Origin: Erythrobacter sp. BLCC-B19
Lineage (GTDB): Bacteria > Pseudomonadota > Alphaproteobacteria > Sphingomonadales > Sphingomonadaceae
Direction of reading: 5' to 3'
Assembly (NCBI RefSeq): GCF_028621955.1
Contig: NZ_CP117516.1
Coordinates: forward strand, 1,572,001-1,636,000
Length of the DNA stretch: 64,000 nucleotides
Shown here: piece by piece, positions 17,018-26,439 of the stretch
Layout of the letters: each line of letters begins with the position of its first letter
How positions within the stretch are numbered: the stretch's first letter is position 1
Program-made: the position numbers and the translations under genes
Notes under the pieces: model-generated
The model's database searches: none
Seen by the model: the letters and a program-made list of their open reading frames with translations, nothing else
Told to the model about the DNA's origin: nothing

Positions 17018-19171
17018 ATGTCGAAACGGGGTGAGCAGTTGCAGAATAAGGGCGCGCGCGGGGGACGGCGGGCTGCGACGGAGCGTTCGGCAGCGCCCGA
17101 TCCCGGTGGTTCCGGGCCGCCCCCCCCACGTTGGCGGTTGTGGCTGAAGCGCGCGTTCGTGTGGGGCGGCGCGCTGGCTTTGCTCGGGGTCGTGGTGCTG
17201 GCCGTAGCGGTCGGCTTTGCGGCCTCGTCTCTGCCCGATTATGCCACCTTGCAGGCGACCCAGCCGGGCCAGACCATCGTCATCCGCGCGCGTGACGGGC
17301 GCGAGCTGGTCGAGATCGGGCCGAGCTTCGGCGAATGGCTGACCTACGACGAAATTCCCGAGAACATGACCAATGCGATGGTCGCCGTGGAAGACAAGCG
17401 CTTCCGTTCCCACTTCGGGGTCGATCCGGTGCGTCTCACCGGGGCGCTGATCGAAGGGGTGACCGGCAGCCGCGCGCGTCTGGGCGGCACCTCGACCATC
17501 ACCCAGCAGCTGGCGCGCAACCTGTTCCTCAACAACAACCGCTCGCTTGACCGCAAGGCGCGCGAAGCGGTGCTGGCGATGGCGCTGGAATGGAAGTTCT
17601 CGAAGGAACAGATCCTCGAGCTCTATCTCAACAAGGTCTATTTCGGCGGCGGCGCCTACGGGATCGATTCGGCGAGCCGGAAATTCTTCAGCCACCCCGC
17701 CAATGAGCTCAGCGTCGAGGAGGCGGCGATCATCGCCGGGCTGGTCAAGGCGCCCAGCCAGTATTCGCCCACGGCTGACGTTCAGGCCGCCATAGGCCGC
17801 GCTCAGGTGGTGCTGGGACTGATGCAGGAGCAGGGCTACATCACCCCTGCCGAGGCCAAGGTCGATGTCAGCGCGGTGCAGCTGAAGGAGCAGGCCGGGC
17901 AGAATTCGGTGCGCTATTTCACCGACTGGGTGCTGCCGCAGCTCGATATCATCCTGCCCGAAACCTATGAACCGATCGAGGTGTGGACGACGCTCGACAT
18001 CGGAATGCAGCGCGCCGCCACCGCCGCGATCGAGGCGAACACCCCCAAGGGGGCGCAGGGCGCGCTGGTCAGTCTTGACCGCGACGGGGCGATCCTCGCG
18101 ATGGTGGGCGGCACGGATTACGTCGCCAGCAACTACAACCGCGCGACCGCCGCGATGCGCCAGCCGGGCTCGGCGTGGAAGCTGTTCGTCTATCTCGCCG
18201 CGCTCGAAGCCGGCTACAAGCCCGAGGACAAGGTCACCGACACCCCGGTGACGATTGACGGCTGGAGCCCGCGCAACGCCAATGGCCGCAATGTCGGTGA
18301 GACCGACCTGCGCACCGCCTTTGCCTATTCGATCAACACCGTCGCAGCCCAGCTCGGCAACGAGGTCGGGTTCGGCACGGTCGCCTCGATGGCGCGGCGG
18401 TTCGGGGTCAATTCCAAGATCGACACCTATCCTTCCATGGTGCTCGGATCGTCCGAAGTGCGGGTGATCGAGATGGTGCAGGCCTTCGCCGGGATTTCCG
18501 CCAAGGGCGTGGCGGTCGAGCCTTATGGCATAACCAAGGTCACCGGGGCCAGCGGCGAGGTGCTCTATCGCCGGGAGAACCCGGGCAAGTCGCCCGCCGT
18601 GCCCGATTACGTGGTCGCCGGGATTACCGATCTGCTGCAGGCCGCCGTCCAGACCGGCACCGGACGCGCCGCTGACATCGGCCGGCCCGTGGCGGGCAAG
18701 ACCGGCACCACCTCCTCGAACAAGGACGGCTGGTTCATCGGCTTTTCGAGCGGCATCACCACCGGTGTGTGGATGGGCCGCGACGATGCCAAGGCGGTGC
18801 CGGGCCTCCAGGGCGGGCGCGCGCCGGCACAGGCTTTTGCCGCCTATATGCGCTTTGCGGTGAAGAGCCGCCCGGTCGAACAATTCGACGTCACGCTCGA
18901 ACTGCCGGAATGGCAGCTTGAGCCGGACGAGGAGGCGATGTTCGGGAGCCCTGAGGACTATTACTACATCGACGAACAGGGCAACATGGTGCAGCCCGGC
19001 CAGCGCGAAGGGGGCACTGATCCCTTCGGGCCCGATGCGCCGCCTGCGGCCAGTCAGGATTTCCTCGAGGAAGCGACCGGCGGCTCGCTGCCGCAAAACC
19101 AGCAGCGCCCCCCGCGTGAGCCGCGCCGCGCGCCGCCCCAGACGGTGCCCGCCAAGCCGCCCGAGCAATAG
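17018..19171 (+). CDS. mrcA: Penicillin-binding protein 1A family
   Basis: A bifunctional class A PBP (717 aa) that polymerises and cross-links peptidoglycan. A Pro/Gly/Arg-rich cytoplasmic tail is followed by one membrane anchor (about residues 45-72). The GT51 glycosyltransferase domain has VEDKRFRSHFGVDP, and GTSTITQQLARN replaces the usual GGSTITQQ. The transpeptidase domain has the Ser nucleophile in PGSAWKLF, SIN in YSINTVAAQ, and KTGTTSSNKDGWF. The C terminus is a proline-rich tail. A strong terminator follows. Confidence 0.92.
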   Translation: MSKRGEQLQNKGARGGRRAATERSAAPDPGGSGPPPPRWRLWLKRAFVWGGALALLGVVVLAVAVGFAASSLPDYATLQATQPGQTIVIRARDGRELVEIGPSFGEWLTYDEIPENMTNAMVAVEDKRFRSHFGVDPVRLTGALIEGVTGSRARLGGTSTITQQLARNLFLNNNRSLDRKAREAVLAMALEWKFSKEQILELYLNKVYFGGGAYGIDSASRKFFSHPANELSVEEAAIIAGLVKAPSQYSPTADVQAAIGRAQVVLGLMQEQGYITPAEAKVDVSAVQLKEQAGQNSVRYFTDWVLPQLDIILPETYEPIEVWTTLDIGMQRAATAAIEANTPKGAQGALVSLDRDGAILAMVGGTDYVASNYNRATAAMRQPGSAWKLFVYLAALEAGYKPEDKVTDTPVTIDGWSPRNANGRNVGETDLRTAFAYSINTVAAQLGNEVGFGTVASMARRFGVNSKIDTYPSMVLGSSEVRVIEMVQAFAGISAKGVAVEPYGITKVTGASGEVLYRRENPGKSPAVPDYVVAGITDLLQAAVQTGTGRAADIGRPVAGKTGTTSSNKDGWFIGFSSGITTGVWMGRDDAKAVPGLQGGRAPAQAFAAYMRFAVKSRPVEQFDVTLELPEWQLEPDEEAMFGSPEDYYYIDEQGNMVQPGQREGGTDPFGPDAPPAASQDFLEEATGGSLPQNQQRPPREPRRAPPQTVPAKPPEQ

Positions 19172-19199
19172 GCCGCTTCAAGAGGGGGCCATGAAAAAA

Positions 19200-19230
19200 G
19201 GGCGCCGGGATTGCTCCCGGCGCCCTTTTT
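19200..19230. terminator. Bidirectional rho-independent terminator
   Basis: A perfect 11-bp stem GGGCGCCGGGA / TCCCGGCGCCC with a four-base loop is flanked by A6 on the left (19194-19199) and T5 on the right. It lies between the convergent PBP gene and the Do protease gene and should stop transcription from both sides. Confidence 0.88.
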
Positions 19231-19250
19231 GTTTGCCCTATGCGGGCCGC

Positions 19251-20783
19251 TTACTTGGTGATCCGCACCGCGATGAAGGCGGGCGGGGTGGTGCGGCGCT
19301 GGACGCGCAGCAGGATCGCCTCGCGGTTTTCGGCCACAGCGGCGTTGACCTGCGCCAGCAGCGCCTCGACCGAAGCGGTCGGCTGGTAGTTGGCCGACAG
19401 GATGATGTCCCCGCGCCGCAGACCCTTGCGCGCGGCATCGCCATTGGGGTCGACCGCAGCGATCACCACGCCCTGCGTATCGGCCGGAATCCCGAGCGAG
19501 CGGGCCACGGCCGCGTTCATCGGCATCACCTGCATCCCGAGCTTCTGCTCGATCGTGCTGTCCGAGGTGCCCGGTGCCATCGGCTCTTCGGATTCGGGGT
19601 CGAAGGTCTGTGCCTGTGCCTGCAATTCGGCCTCGCTCGGGCGCTTGCCGAGCGTGACGTTGAGCTTCACCGGCTTGCCCTCACGCAGCACCTCGACCGG
19701 GATCGTGGTGCCCGGCTGGATGTTGGCCACCAGGAAGGAGACGGTCTGTTCGCTGGTGACATCCTTGCCGTTGACCCGGGTCAGGATGTCGCCCGACTTC
19801 AGGCCACCCTTGCTGGCGGGGCTGCCGTCCTCGACCACCTGCGCCAGCTCGCCACGCTTCTTGGGCAGGCCGAGCGAGAGCGCCAGATCCTCGTCAACCG
19901 GCTGGAGCCGCACGCCGAGATAGCCGCGCTGGATTTCCTGACCCGAGCGCAGCTTCTCCACGATCGGTGCGGCGATTTCGGCAGGGATCGCAAAACCGAT
20001 CCCGACGCTGCCGCCCGAGGGCGAGAAGATCGCGTTGTTGATGCCGATCACGTTGCCGCGCATATCGAACAGCGGGCCGCCGGAATTGCCGCGGTTGATG
20101 CTGGCGTCGGTCTGGAGATAGCGGTCATAGGCGCCGCCCTGGCCGGTGTTGCGATAGACCGCCGAGATGATCCCGCTGGTCACCGTCCCGCCAAGGCCGA
20201 AGGGGTTGCCGATCGCCACCACCCAGTCGCCGACACGCGCGGCGCTGGAATCGCCGAACTTGACGAAGGGGAAGGTCTTGCTCGACCGGATCTTGAGCAC
20301 CGCCAGGTCGGATGCCGCGTCGGCTCCGACCAAATCGGCTTCGTATTCGGTGCCGTCGGGCAGGGTGACTGTGATCGATTCAAGCTTCGCGCGGGTATCG
20401 GGCGGGCTGATCACGTGGTTGTTGGTGACGACATAGCCGTCAGCCGAAATGATGAAGCCCGAACCCAGCGACTGCGCTTCGCGGGTTTGCGGCTGGCCTC
20501 CGCCGCGGCGGTTGAACAGTTCGGCAAAGGGCGTGCCGGCGAAGGGGTTGTTGGCAACCTCGACGCGCTGGCGGGTCGAGATGTTGACCACCGCCGGCTG
20601 AAGCTGCGCGGTAAGGTCGGCAAAGCTGGCGGGCGCGCCTGCGACCGGCACCACCCGGTTCATCACCGAATCGTCGTTCTGGGCCACCTGCGCGCCAAGC
20701 GGCGAACCGGTGATCAGCGAGATGGCAGCGCCGCCCACCAGCAGCGCGCTCGACAGTCCGTATACATAGCGCACGTTGTTCAC
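19251..20783 (-). CDS. degP: Do family serine endopeptidase (DegP/DegQ)
   Basis: A periplasmic HtrA protease/chaperone (510 aa). A signal segment (GLSSALLVGGAAISLITG) is followed by a trypsin-like domain with His in TNNHVI, Asp in ASDLAVL and Ser in RGNSGGPLF, then two PDZ domains (RGYLGVRLQPV and the region with GVVIAAVDPNGDAARKGL). The annotated start is a GTG at 20783; a GTG at 20774 is better spaced from AGAGGA. It lies directly downstream of hflK-hflC, a typical arrangement for membrane quality control. Confidence 0.93.
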   Translation of the reverse strand: MNNVRYVYGLSSALLVGGAAISLITGSPLGAQVAQNDDSVMNRVVPVAGAPASFADLTAQLQPAVVNISTRQRVEVANNPFAGTPFAELFNRRGGGQPQTREAQSLGSGFIISADGYVVTNNHVISPPDTRAKLESITVTLPDGTEYEADLVGADAASDLAVLKIRSSKTFPFVKFGDSSAARVGDWVVAIGNPFGLGGTVTSGIISAVYRNTGQGGAYDRYLQTDASINRGNSGGPLFDMRGNVIGINNAIFSPSGGSVGIGFAIPAEIAAPIVEKLRSGQEIQRGYLGVRLQPVDEDLALSLGLPKKRGELAQVVEDGSPASKGGLKSGDILTRVNGKDVTSEQTVSFLVANIQPGTTIPVEVLREGKPVKLNVTLGKRPSEAELQAQAQTFDPESEEPMAPGTSDSTIEQKLGMQVMPMNAAVARSLGIPADTQGVVIAAVDPNGDAARKGLRRGDIILSANYQPTASVEALLAQVNAAVAENREAILLRVQRRTTPPAFIAVRITK

Positions 20784-20810
20784 GTCCTCTTGGTCCTTAT
20801 CCTTTGGCGG

Positions 20811-20836
20811 AATGCGCGGGGGTTGCCCCGCGTTCC
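20811..20836 (-). promoter_or_regulatory. Possible EcfG-type promoter of the Do protease gene
   Basis: On the minus strand GGAAC (20836-20832), 17 bases and CATT (20814-20811) resemble the alphaproteobacterial general-stress sigma EcfG pattern GGAAC-N16/17-CGTT with one mismatch. The spacer is itself a CGCGGGG/CCCCGCG palindrome. Position about 30 bp before the start codon is suitable. This is pattern matching only. Confidence 0.3.
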
Positions 20837-20929
20837 TGAAACCGTTTGCATCGGCCCGCCCGAAGCCGGGTCATGGCGTCCCAATTGCGCCTCCGGGGGC
20901 TGAACGCTGATTGAACATCCGCACCGTTC

Positions 20930-20948
20930 AGCGCCGCCTGTCGGCGCT
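20930..20948. terminator. Stem-loop downstream of hflC
   Basis: A 7-bp stem AGCGCCG-CCTGT-CGGCGCT lies just past the hflC stop in the 176-bp spacer before the protease gene. There is no convincing T-tract, so it is at most a weak terminator or an RNA-processing hairpin. Confidence 0.35.
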
Positions 20949-20959
20949 TTGTCGAATGG

Positions 20960-21805
20960 TCAGCGTTCACCCTTGAACTGGCGGAAATACTCGCTGTCCT
21001 CCGACAGCACCATCGTGCTCTGCCCCTGACCGTTGAGGAAGGTCTGGCGGTAGCTCTGCATGGCGCGGTAGAAATCGTAGAACTTCGGGTCTTTCCCATA
21101 GGCCTCGGCATAGATGCGGGCCGCGGCGGCGCTGGCTTCGGCCTGGATGATCTGCGCATCGCGCTGGCCTTCGGCGCGGATCTTGGCGGCGTCTTCCTCG
21201 CGCCCTGTCTTCATCCGGGTGAAGGCCGCATCGAGCGGGCCGCCTTCGGGCAGGTCAGCGCCCTTGATCCGCACATCGAGCACCTGCGCGCCATAATTGC
21301 GCGCCTGCTTGTCGAGCGTCTCGGTGATGTTCGACATCGCTGTCCCGCGCTCGGCCTTGATCAGCGCCTCGAACGGGCGCCGCCCCAACTCCTGCCGCAG
21401 CACCGAGGTGAGGATCGGCAGCAGCTGTGCTTCAAGCTGGCGCTCGCTGCCGGCCTTTTCGACCAGCTTGACCGGATCGATGATGCGGTAGCGCGCATAG
21501 GCATCGACCTGGAGGCGCTTCTGGTCGTTGGAGAGCACCTGGGTGCGCTCCATGTCGAGATCGAGCACCCGGCGGTCGATCATCCGCACTTCTTCCACGA
21601 AGGGAATGCGCGGCGCGATCCCGGCCCCGGTCGAGCCATAGGGCGCATCGGGGCGGAAGCGGTTGATGACGCGCACCGGTTCCCCGGTGCGGATCACCAC
21701 CGCCTGATGGGTCTCGGGCACGATCACCGTGCTCGACAGCACGGCGACCAGCGCGACGATCCCCGCGATCACCAGCGTCTTGGTGTTGGCAAGCAGCGCG
21801 TCCAT
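20960..21805 (-). CDS. hflC: Protease modulator HflC
   Basis: A 281-residue stomatin/prohibitin-type protein with one N-terminal membrane helix (TKTLVIAGIVALVAVLSS) and the HflC SPFH domain (VVIRTGEPVRVINRF, LDLDMERTQVLSNDQKRL, and the C-terminal EASAAAARIYAEAYGKDP). With HflK it forms the periplasm-facing cage around the FtsH protease. It starts four bases after the hflK stop. Confidence 0.94.
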   Translation of the reverse strand: MDALLANTKTLVIAGIVALVAVLSSTVIVPETHQAVVIRTGEPVRVINRFRPDAPYGSTGAGIAPRIPFVEEVRMIDRRVLDLDMERTQVLSNDQKRLQVDAYARYRIIDPVKLVEKAGSERQLEAQLLPILTSVLRQELGRRPFEALIKAERGTAMSNITETLDKQARNYGAQVLDVRIKGADLPEGGPLDAAFTRMKTGREEDAAKIRAEGQRDAQIIQAEASAAAARIYAEAYGKDPKFYDFYRAMQSYRQTFLNGQGQSTMVLSEDSEYFRQFKGER

Positions 21806-21809
21806 CAGC

Positions 21810-22988
21810 CTACTCCCCCTGCTGCGAGGGCTGCTGTTGCTGGGCCCGGCGGCGGACTTCAGGCAACGGCAGGTAGGGCGTGACATTGCCGGATTCGACA
21901 ATCGTCTTGTCGGTCTTGGACAGAATCTGCTCCATGGTATCGTAATAGAGGCGGCGCCGCGTCACTTCGGGCGCGAGCTTGTATTCGGCGTAGATGTCGT
22001 TGAACTCGCGGGCATCGCCCTGCGCACGGGCGAGCAACTGCTGGGCCACGGCCTGCGCCCGGTTGACCGCCGCGTCAGCATCCTGCTGCGCCGAGGACAC
22101 GTCCTTGAAGGCTTCCTCGACCGCAGCGGGCGGATCGACCTTGTCGATTTCGATCCCCTGCACGCTGATCCCCGAACGATAGGCATCAAGCCGTGCCTGC
22201 ATCGCGGCGCGCACGTCCTGTTCGATCTCGGCCCGGCCCGCGCCGGTCAGCACCGCATCCAGATCCTGCCGCGCCACCGCCGCGCGCATCGCCGCCTCGC
22301 CGATTTCCAGCAGGGCGTTGCGCGGGTCGTTGAGCTGGTACTTGTAGAGCGCCAGATCCGAGATGTTCCAGCGGATCAGGTAGCTGAGATCGACGAGGTT
22401 CTGGTCGCCGGTCAGGATCAGCTTTTCGGCCTTGGTGCCGGGCACTTCCTCAAGCCGCACCTGGGTCACGTTTTCCTTCTCGACCATGTGCAGCGGCCAG
22501 GGGGCAGTGATGTTGGTGCCGCTGTCGAGCGTGGTGTAATACTTGCCGCCCAGCCAGGTGACGACTGCCTGTTCGCCGGGCTGGATGAAGTGGAAGCTTG
22601 AGACCAGCACCCACACCGTTGCCAGCCCGCCAATGATCACCGGCACCCAGCTCTTGCCGCCCGGACGTTCCGGCAGGCGGAAGGTCGGCCCGCCGCCGGT
22701 GCCGCCGCCGCCTGCGCGGCGCGGGCCTTCGGGGCCGCGGTTCTTGAAGATGTCCTCGATGCTGGCCGAGCGCCGCTTGCCGGGCTCGCTGCCGCCGGGC
22801 AGCCACGGATTGCGCGGGCCATCGCCCTTGCCCCCTGCGCCGCCATCAGCGCCGCCATCACCTGGCACGCCATCATCGCCCGGGCCGTCACCCCCGCCCG
22901 AGCCGCCCCAAGGGTTATTCTTGCCAGCCATGGCAAGGCCCTTGAGGCCAGCACCAAGACGTTCTTTCCAACCGACCATTCTTTGCAT
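21810..22988 (-). CDS. hflK: FtsH protease activity modulator HflK
   Basis: The partner of HflC (up to 392 aa). It has a Gly/Asp-rich cytoplasmic head (NNPWGGSGGGDGPGDD), a membrane helix (WVPVIIGGLATVWVLVSSFHF) and an SPFH domain with DQNLVDLSYLIRWNISD. The most conserved start in the family would be ATG 22931 (MAGKNNPWG). The longer frame from ATG 22988 adds 19 residues and has a weak ribosome site, so the start is uncertain. Confidence 0.9.
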   Translation of the reverse strand: MQRMVGWKERLGAGLKGLAMAGKNNPWGGSGGGDGPGDDGVPGDGGADGGAGGKGDGPRNPWLPGGSEPGKRRSASIEDIFKNRGPEGPRRAGGGGTGGGPTFRLPERPGGKSWVPVIIGGLATVWVLVSSFHFIQPGEQAVVTWLGGKYYTTLDSGTNITAPWPLHMVEKENVTQVRLEEVPGTKAEKLILTGDQNLVDLSYLIRWNISDLALYKYQLNDPRNALLEIGEAAMRAAVARQDLDAVLTGAGRAEIEQDVRAAMQARLDAYRSGISVQGIEIDKVDPPAAVEEAFKDVSSAQQDADAAVNRAQAVAQQLLARAQGDAREFNDIYAEYKLAPEVTRRRLYYDTMEQILSKTDKTIVESGNVTPYLPLPEVRRRAQQQQPSQQGE

Positions 22989-23063
22989 GGCCTGTTTATA
23001 GGCACGCGTTTCGGCGAAAAACAGGGGTTCGCTGCGTGAATTTGGTGTTAGAGGCGTGCCGTC

Positions 23064-24083
23064 ATGGACAAGTCAGACGTTTCGCCCCACCAGCCCCCGC
23101 GTGATCCGGCCGCCGAAGAGGCGCTGATCCGGGCCGCGCTCAGCCCCGAAATCAACCACCGCCTGCGCTCTGCGCGGATTGTCGCGCGGCGCGCGGTGAT
23201 TGTGGCTGAGGCCGGCGATCTGTCCGACACCGGCCGCGCCGAGCTGGAGGCGGCGATCACCGCCGCGCTTTCTGCGCTGCCCGAAGTGGACGAGGTGCGC
23301 ATCGCGCTGACCGGAGAACGCCGCCGCCGCCGCCTCATCGCGGTGGGGAGCGGCAAGGGCGGGGTCGGCAAGTCGACGCTGACCACCAATCTCGCGGTCG
23401 CGTTGGCGAAGATGGGCCGCCGCGTCGGCGTGATCGACGGCGACATCTACGGCCCCTCGCAGCCCAAGCTGCTCAAGACCGAAGGGATCAAGCCGACCGC
23501 CACGCCCGATGGCGCGCAGCTGGTGGCGATCGACAGCCCCTATGGCGTCAAGGTGCTCTCGATGGGGCACATCGTCGCGCCGGGCAAGGCGCTGGCGTGG
23601 CGCGGGCCGATGACGGGCAAGGCGCTCTCGCAGCTGATCGATGCCGACTGGGGCGAGACCGATCTCTTGCTGGTCGACCTGCCGCCTGGGACGGGCGATG
23701 TGCAACTCTCGATGCTCTCGGCCCACAAGCCCGATGGCGCGGTGCTCGTGTCGACCCCGCAGGACCTCGCGCTGATCGACGCTGCCCGCGCCGGGCAATT
23801 GTTCGAACAGGGCGAGGTGCCGATCATCGGGCTGGTCGAGAACATGGCGGGCTATTGCTGCCCCGAATGCGGCCACATCAGCGATCCCTTCGGCAGCGGC
23901 GGGGTGGAGAAATTCGCCGCTGCGCTGGAGATCCCCTTCCTCGGCCGGGTGCCGCTGACGCTGGCGACGCGGATCGCGGGCGACAAGGGCGAGCCGCCGG
24001 CGGCAGGCGAGGACGAGACCGCCGCGCCCTTCATGGCGATTGCGGCAGGGCTGGCGCGCTGGCTCGATACGGGGAAGCTCTAG
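23064..24083 (+). CDS. mrp: Fe-S cluster carrier ATPase Mrp/ApbC
   Basis: A 339-residue P-loop ATPase that carries [4Fe-4S] clusters to apoproteins. It has a short MIP18-like N-terminal segment, a deviant Walker A GSGKGGVGKST, LLVDLPPGTGD, and the cluster-binding Cys pair in CCPECGHISDPFG. It is divergent from hflK. Three bases separate it from the molybdoenzyme gene, so these two are probably co-transcribed. Confidence 0.93.
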   Translation: MDKSDVSPHQPPRDPAAEEALIRAALSPEINHRLRSARIVARRAVIVAEAGDLSDTGRAELEAAITAALSALPEVDEVRIALTGERRRRRLIAVGSGKGGVGKSTLTTNLAVALAKMGRRVGVIDGDIYGPSQPKLLKTEGIKPTATPDGAQLVAIDSPYGVKVLSMGHIVAPGKALAWRGPMTGKALSQLIDADWGETDLLLVDLPPGTGDVQLSMLSAHKPDGAVLVSTPQDLALIDAARAGQLFEQGEVPIIGLVENMAGYCCPECGHISDPFGSGGVEKFAAALEIPFLGRVPLTLATRIAGDKGEPPAAGEDETAAPFMAIAAGLARWLDTGKL

Positions 24084-24086
24084 GGG

Positions 24087-26360
24087 ATGCAGGTCACGCG
24101 GCGCGGATTGCTGGTCGGGGCGGCTGCGGGCGGCGGGCTGGTGGTCGCCTGGTGGCTGATGCCGCGCGCCTACCGCACGCCGCTGGTGGCAGCGAGCGGC
24201 GAGCACGTTTTCGGCGCGTGGATCAAGATTGCCAGTGACGGGGTGGTGACGGTTGCCGTCCCGCAGCTCGAGATGGGGCAAGGGATCACCACGCTGCTGC
24301 CGCAGATCGTTGCCTATGAACTCGGGGCCGACTGGCGGCAGGTTGCGGTTGAACCGGCGCCGCTTTCGGGGGCTTATGCCAATCTCCCGCTGGCCAAGAA
24401 GTGGATGGCGCTGTGGGATCCGAGCTTCGCCGGGCTCTCGGCTGCGACCGACGATCTGATCGCGGCCCGCTTTGCCGGAAGCCAGCGCTTTACGGCGACG
24501 GCGGCGGGCACCTCGCTGGAAGCCTATGAGATGCCCTGCCGCGAAGCCGCCGCTGCCGCGCGCGCCATGCTGGCGCAGGAGGCCGCCTCGCGCTGGGGCG
24601 TCGGCTGGGAGGAATGTGAGGTCGAGGGCGGCTTCGTGCGCCATGGCGACAAGCGCGCGGGCTTTGGTGAACTGGCCGAGGCCGCCGCCGACTACACGCC
24701 CCCTGACCCGCCCCCCTTGCGGCCCGAGCCTCCGCGCGAAAAGCCCTTGCCCGCCGATGTCGACGCCGCGCCCGCTTTCCCGCGCATCGACCTGCCGTCC
24801 AAGGTCGATGGCTCCTACCGCTTTGCGGGCGACGTCCGCCTGCCGGGCATGGTGTTCGCCTCGATCCGCCACGGCCCCGTTGATGGTTCGGAGCTGGGCC
24901 AATACGACAAGGCGGCGGCAGGCAGCGTCCGAGGCCTTGCCGGGATCGTCGAAAGCAAGCGCTGGCTGGCGGTAGCCGCAGACACATGGTGGAGCGCCGA
25001 GGCTGCGCTCAACGCGATGAAACCGCGCTTCAAGACGACGGCGCCCGCCAACAGCGTCGATATTGCCGCGCGGCTCGATACGCTGCTGACGTCCGGTGAG
25101 GGGCAGGTCATCGCCGAGACCGGCTATGGCGGCGATGCGCTCCAGCGGGTCGATATCGGGCGGCGCTATGAGGTCGAGCCGGCCTATGCCATGCCGGTCG
25201 AAAGCGCGACCGCGACGGCGCGCTATATCGACGGGCGGCTTGATCTGTGGATCGCGACCCAGGCGCCCGAACAGGCGCGTATCGCTGCAGCCCGTGCGAT
25301 CGGGATCGCCACCGAGGATGTCGCGCTCTACCCGATGCCCGCAGGCGGCAGCTTCGATGCCCGGCTGGAGCATGATCACGCCATCGAAATCGCCCAGATC
25401 GCGCGCGAGCTGGATCGCCCGGTGCAACTCACCTGGCCCCGCCGCGACGAAGTGATCCGCGCCCGCCCGCGCGCGCCCTACTGGATGCTGCTCGGCGCGC
25501 AGCTGGCCAAGGGCGGTCAGGGACAGATCGACGCGATGCGCATCCGTATCGCCACGCCGCCCGGCGCGCTGGAATTCGGCAAGCGCCTGTTCGGCAATCT
25601 CACCAGCATGGCAGCGATCCGCGAGACCGAAGGCGAGGCCGATCCGCTCGCCTGCGAGGGCGCGGTGCCGCCCTACCAGCTGCCCGCCGTGATGGTCGAG
25701 CATATCCCCGCAGCCATCGGCCTGCCGGTCGGGCGGGTGCGCGGCAATGCCCACGGGCCGACGATCTTCGCCATCGAAAGCTTCATCGACGAAATCGCTG
25801 CCAAATCGAAGCGCGAGCCGCTGTCGTTCCGGATGTCGATGCTCGGAAGCGATGTGCGCCTCGCCGCCTGCCTCCAGCGCGCGGCGAGCCTTGCCGGATG
25901 GGATGGCGGCGCCGACCAGAGCGGGCAGGGGCTTGCCTGCGCCCGCATCGGCGAAGGGCCGGAAGCCGCGCGCATCGCCTGCGTTGCCACCGCAAGGCAG
26001 GGCGAGGGCGGGGTGCGTGTCATCCGCCTCTCGGTCGCCGCCGATATCGGCCGGATCGTCAATCACGACATCGCCCGCCAGCAGATCGAGGGCGGGCTGG
26101 TGTTCGGCATCGGCATTGCGCTGGGCAATCCGGTGCGGCTGCGCGGCGGGCTGCCCGAAGCGGTCGATCCTGCCGCGCTCGGCCTGCCGACGCTGGCGGA
26201 ATGTCCCGAGATGCGGATCGAATTCCTCGCCAGCGAAGCCCCGCCTGCCGATCCCGGCGAGCTGGGCGCTGTCGTCGCCCCGCCAGCGATTGCCAATGCG
26301 CTCTATTCGGCGACCGGCTTGCGCCTGCGCCGCCTGCCCCTACTTTCGGACGGCATATGA
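24087..26360 (+). CDS. IorB-like molybdopterin-binding oxidoreductase subunit
   Basis: A 757-residue aldehyde oxidase/xanthine dehydrogenase-family large subunit of the isoquinoline 1-oxidoreductase beta type. The N terminus has a Tat-like motif TRRGLLVG before a hydrophobic stretch, suggesting export of the folded, cofactor-loaded protein. Molybdopterin-binding blocks include QLEMGQGITTLLPQI and the C-terminal APPAIANALYSATG. The conserved region PGELGA holds the likely catalytic Glu. The partner [2Fe-2S] subunit (IorA) is not encoded in the window. The gene follows mrp by three bases, so an Fe-S/Moco-related link is possible. Confidence 0.85.
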   Translation: MQVTRRGLLVGAAAGGGLVVAWWLMPRAYRTPLVAASGEHVFGAWIKIASDGVVTVAVPQLEMGQGITTLLPQIVAYELGADWRQVAVEPAPLSGAYANLPLAKKWMALWDPSFAGLSAATDDLIAARFAGSQRFTATAAGTSLEAYEMPCREAAAAARAMLAQEAASRWGVGWEECEVEGGFVRHGDKRAGFGELAEAAADYTPPDPPPLRPEPPREKPLPADVDAAPAFPRIDLPSKVDGSYRFAGDVRLPGMVFASIRHGPVDGSELGQYDKAAAGSVRGLAGIVESKRWLAVAADTWWSAEAALNAMKPRFKTTAPANSVDIAARLDTLLTSGEGQVIAETGYGGDALQRVDIGRRYEVEPAYAMPVESATATARYIDGRLDLWIATQAPEQARIAAARAIGIATEDVALYPMPAGGSFDARLEHDHAIEIAQIARELDRPVQLTWPRRDEVIRARPRAPYWMLLGAQLAKGGQGQIDAMRIRIATPPGALEFGKRLFGNLTSMAAIRETEGEADPLACEGAVPPYQLPAVMVEHIPAAIGLPVGRVRGNAHGPTIFAIESFIDEIAAKSKREPLSFRMSMLGSDVRLAACLQRAASLAGWDGGADQSGQGLACARIGEGPEAARIACVATARQGEGGVRVIRLSVAADIGRIVNHDIARQQIEGGLVFGIGIALGNPVRLRGGLPEAVDPAALGLPTLAECPEMRIEFLASEAPPADPGELGAVVAPPAIANALYSATGLRLRRLPLLSDGI

Positions 26361-26439
26361 TCCCGACATTTTTGCAACATGAAACCGCGCCAATCGCGGG
26401 CGTGCGGAAACCAAACGCCTGCCAACCGTTAGGCGGGCT

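Noticed and set aside
23073..26066. 997-codon minus-strand frame across mrp and the molybdoenzyme gene
   Set aside because: Spans two well-supported plus-strand genes and encodes a His/Arg/Gly-rich sequence typical of high-GC shadows.
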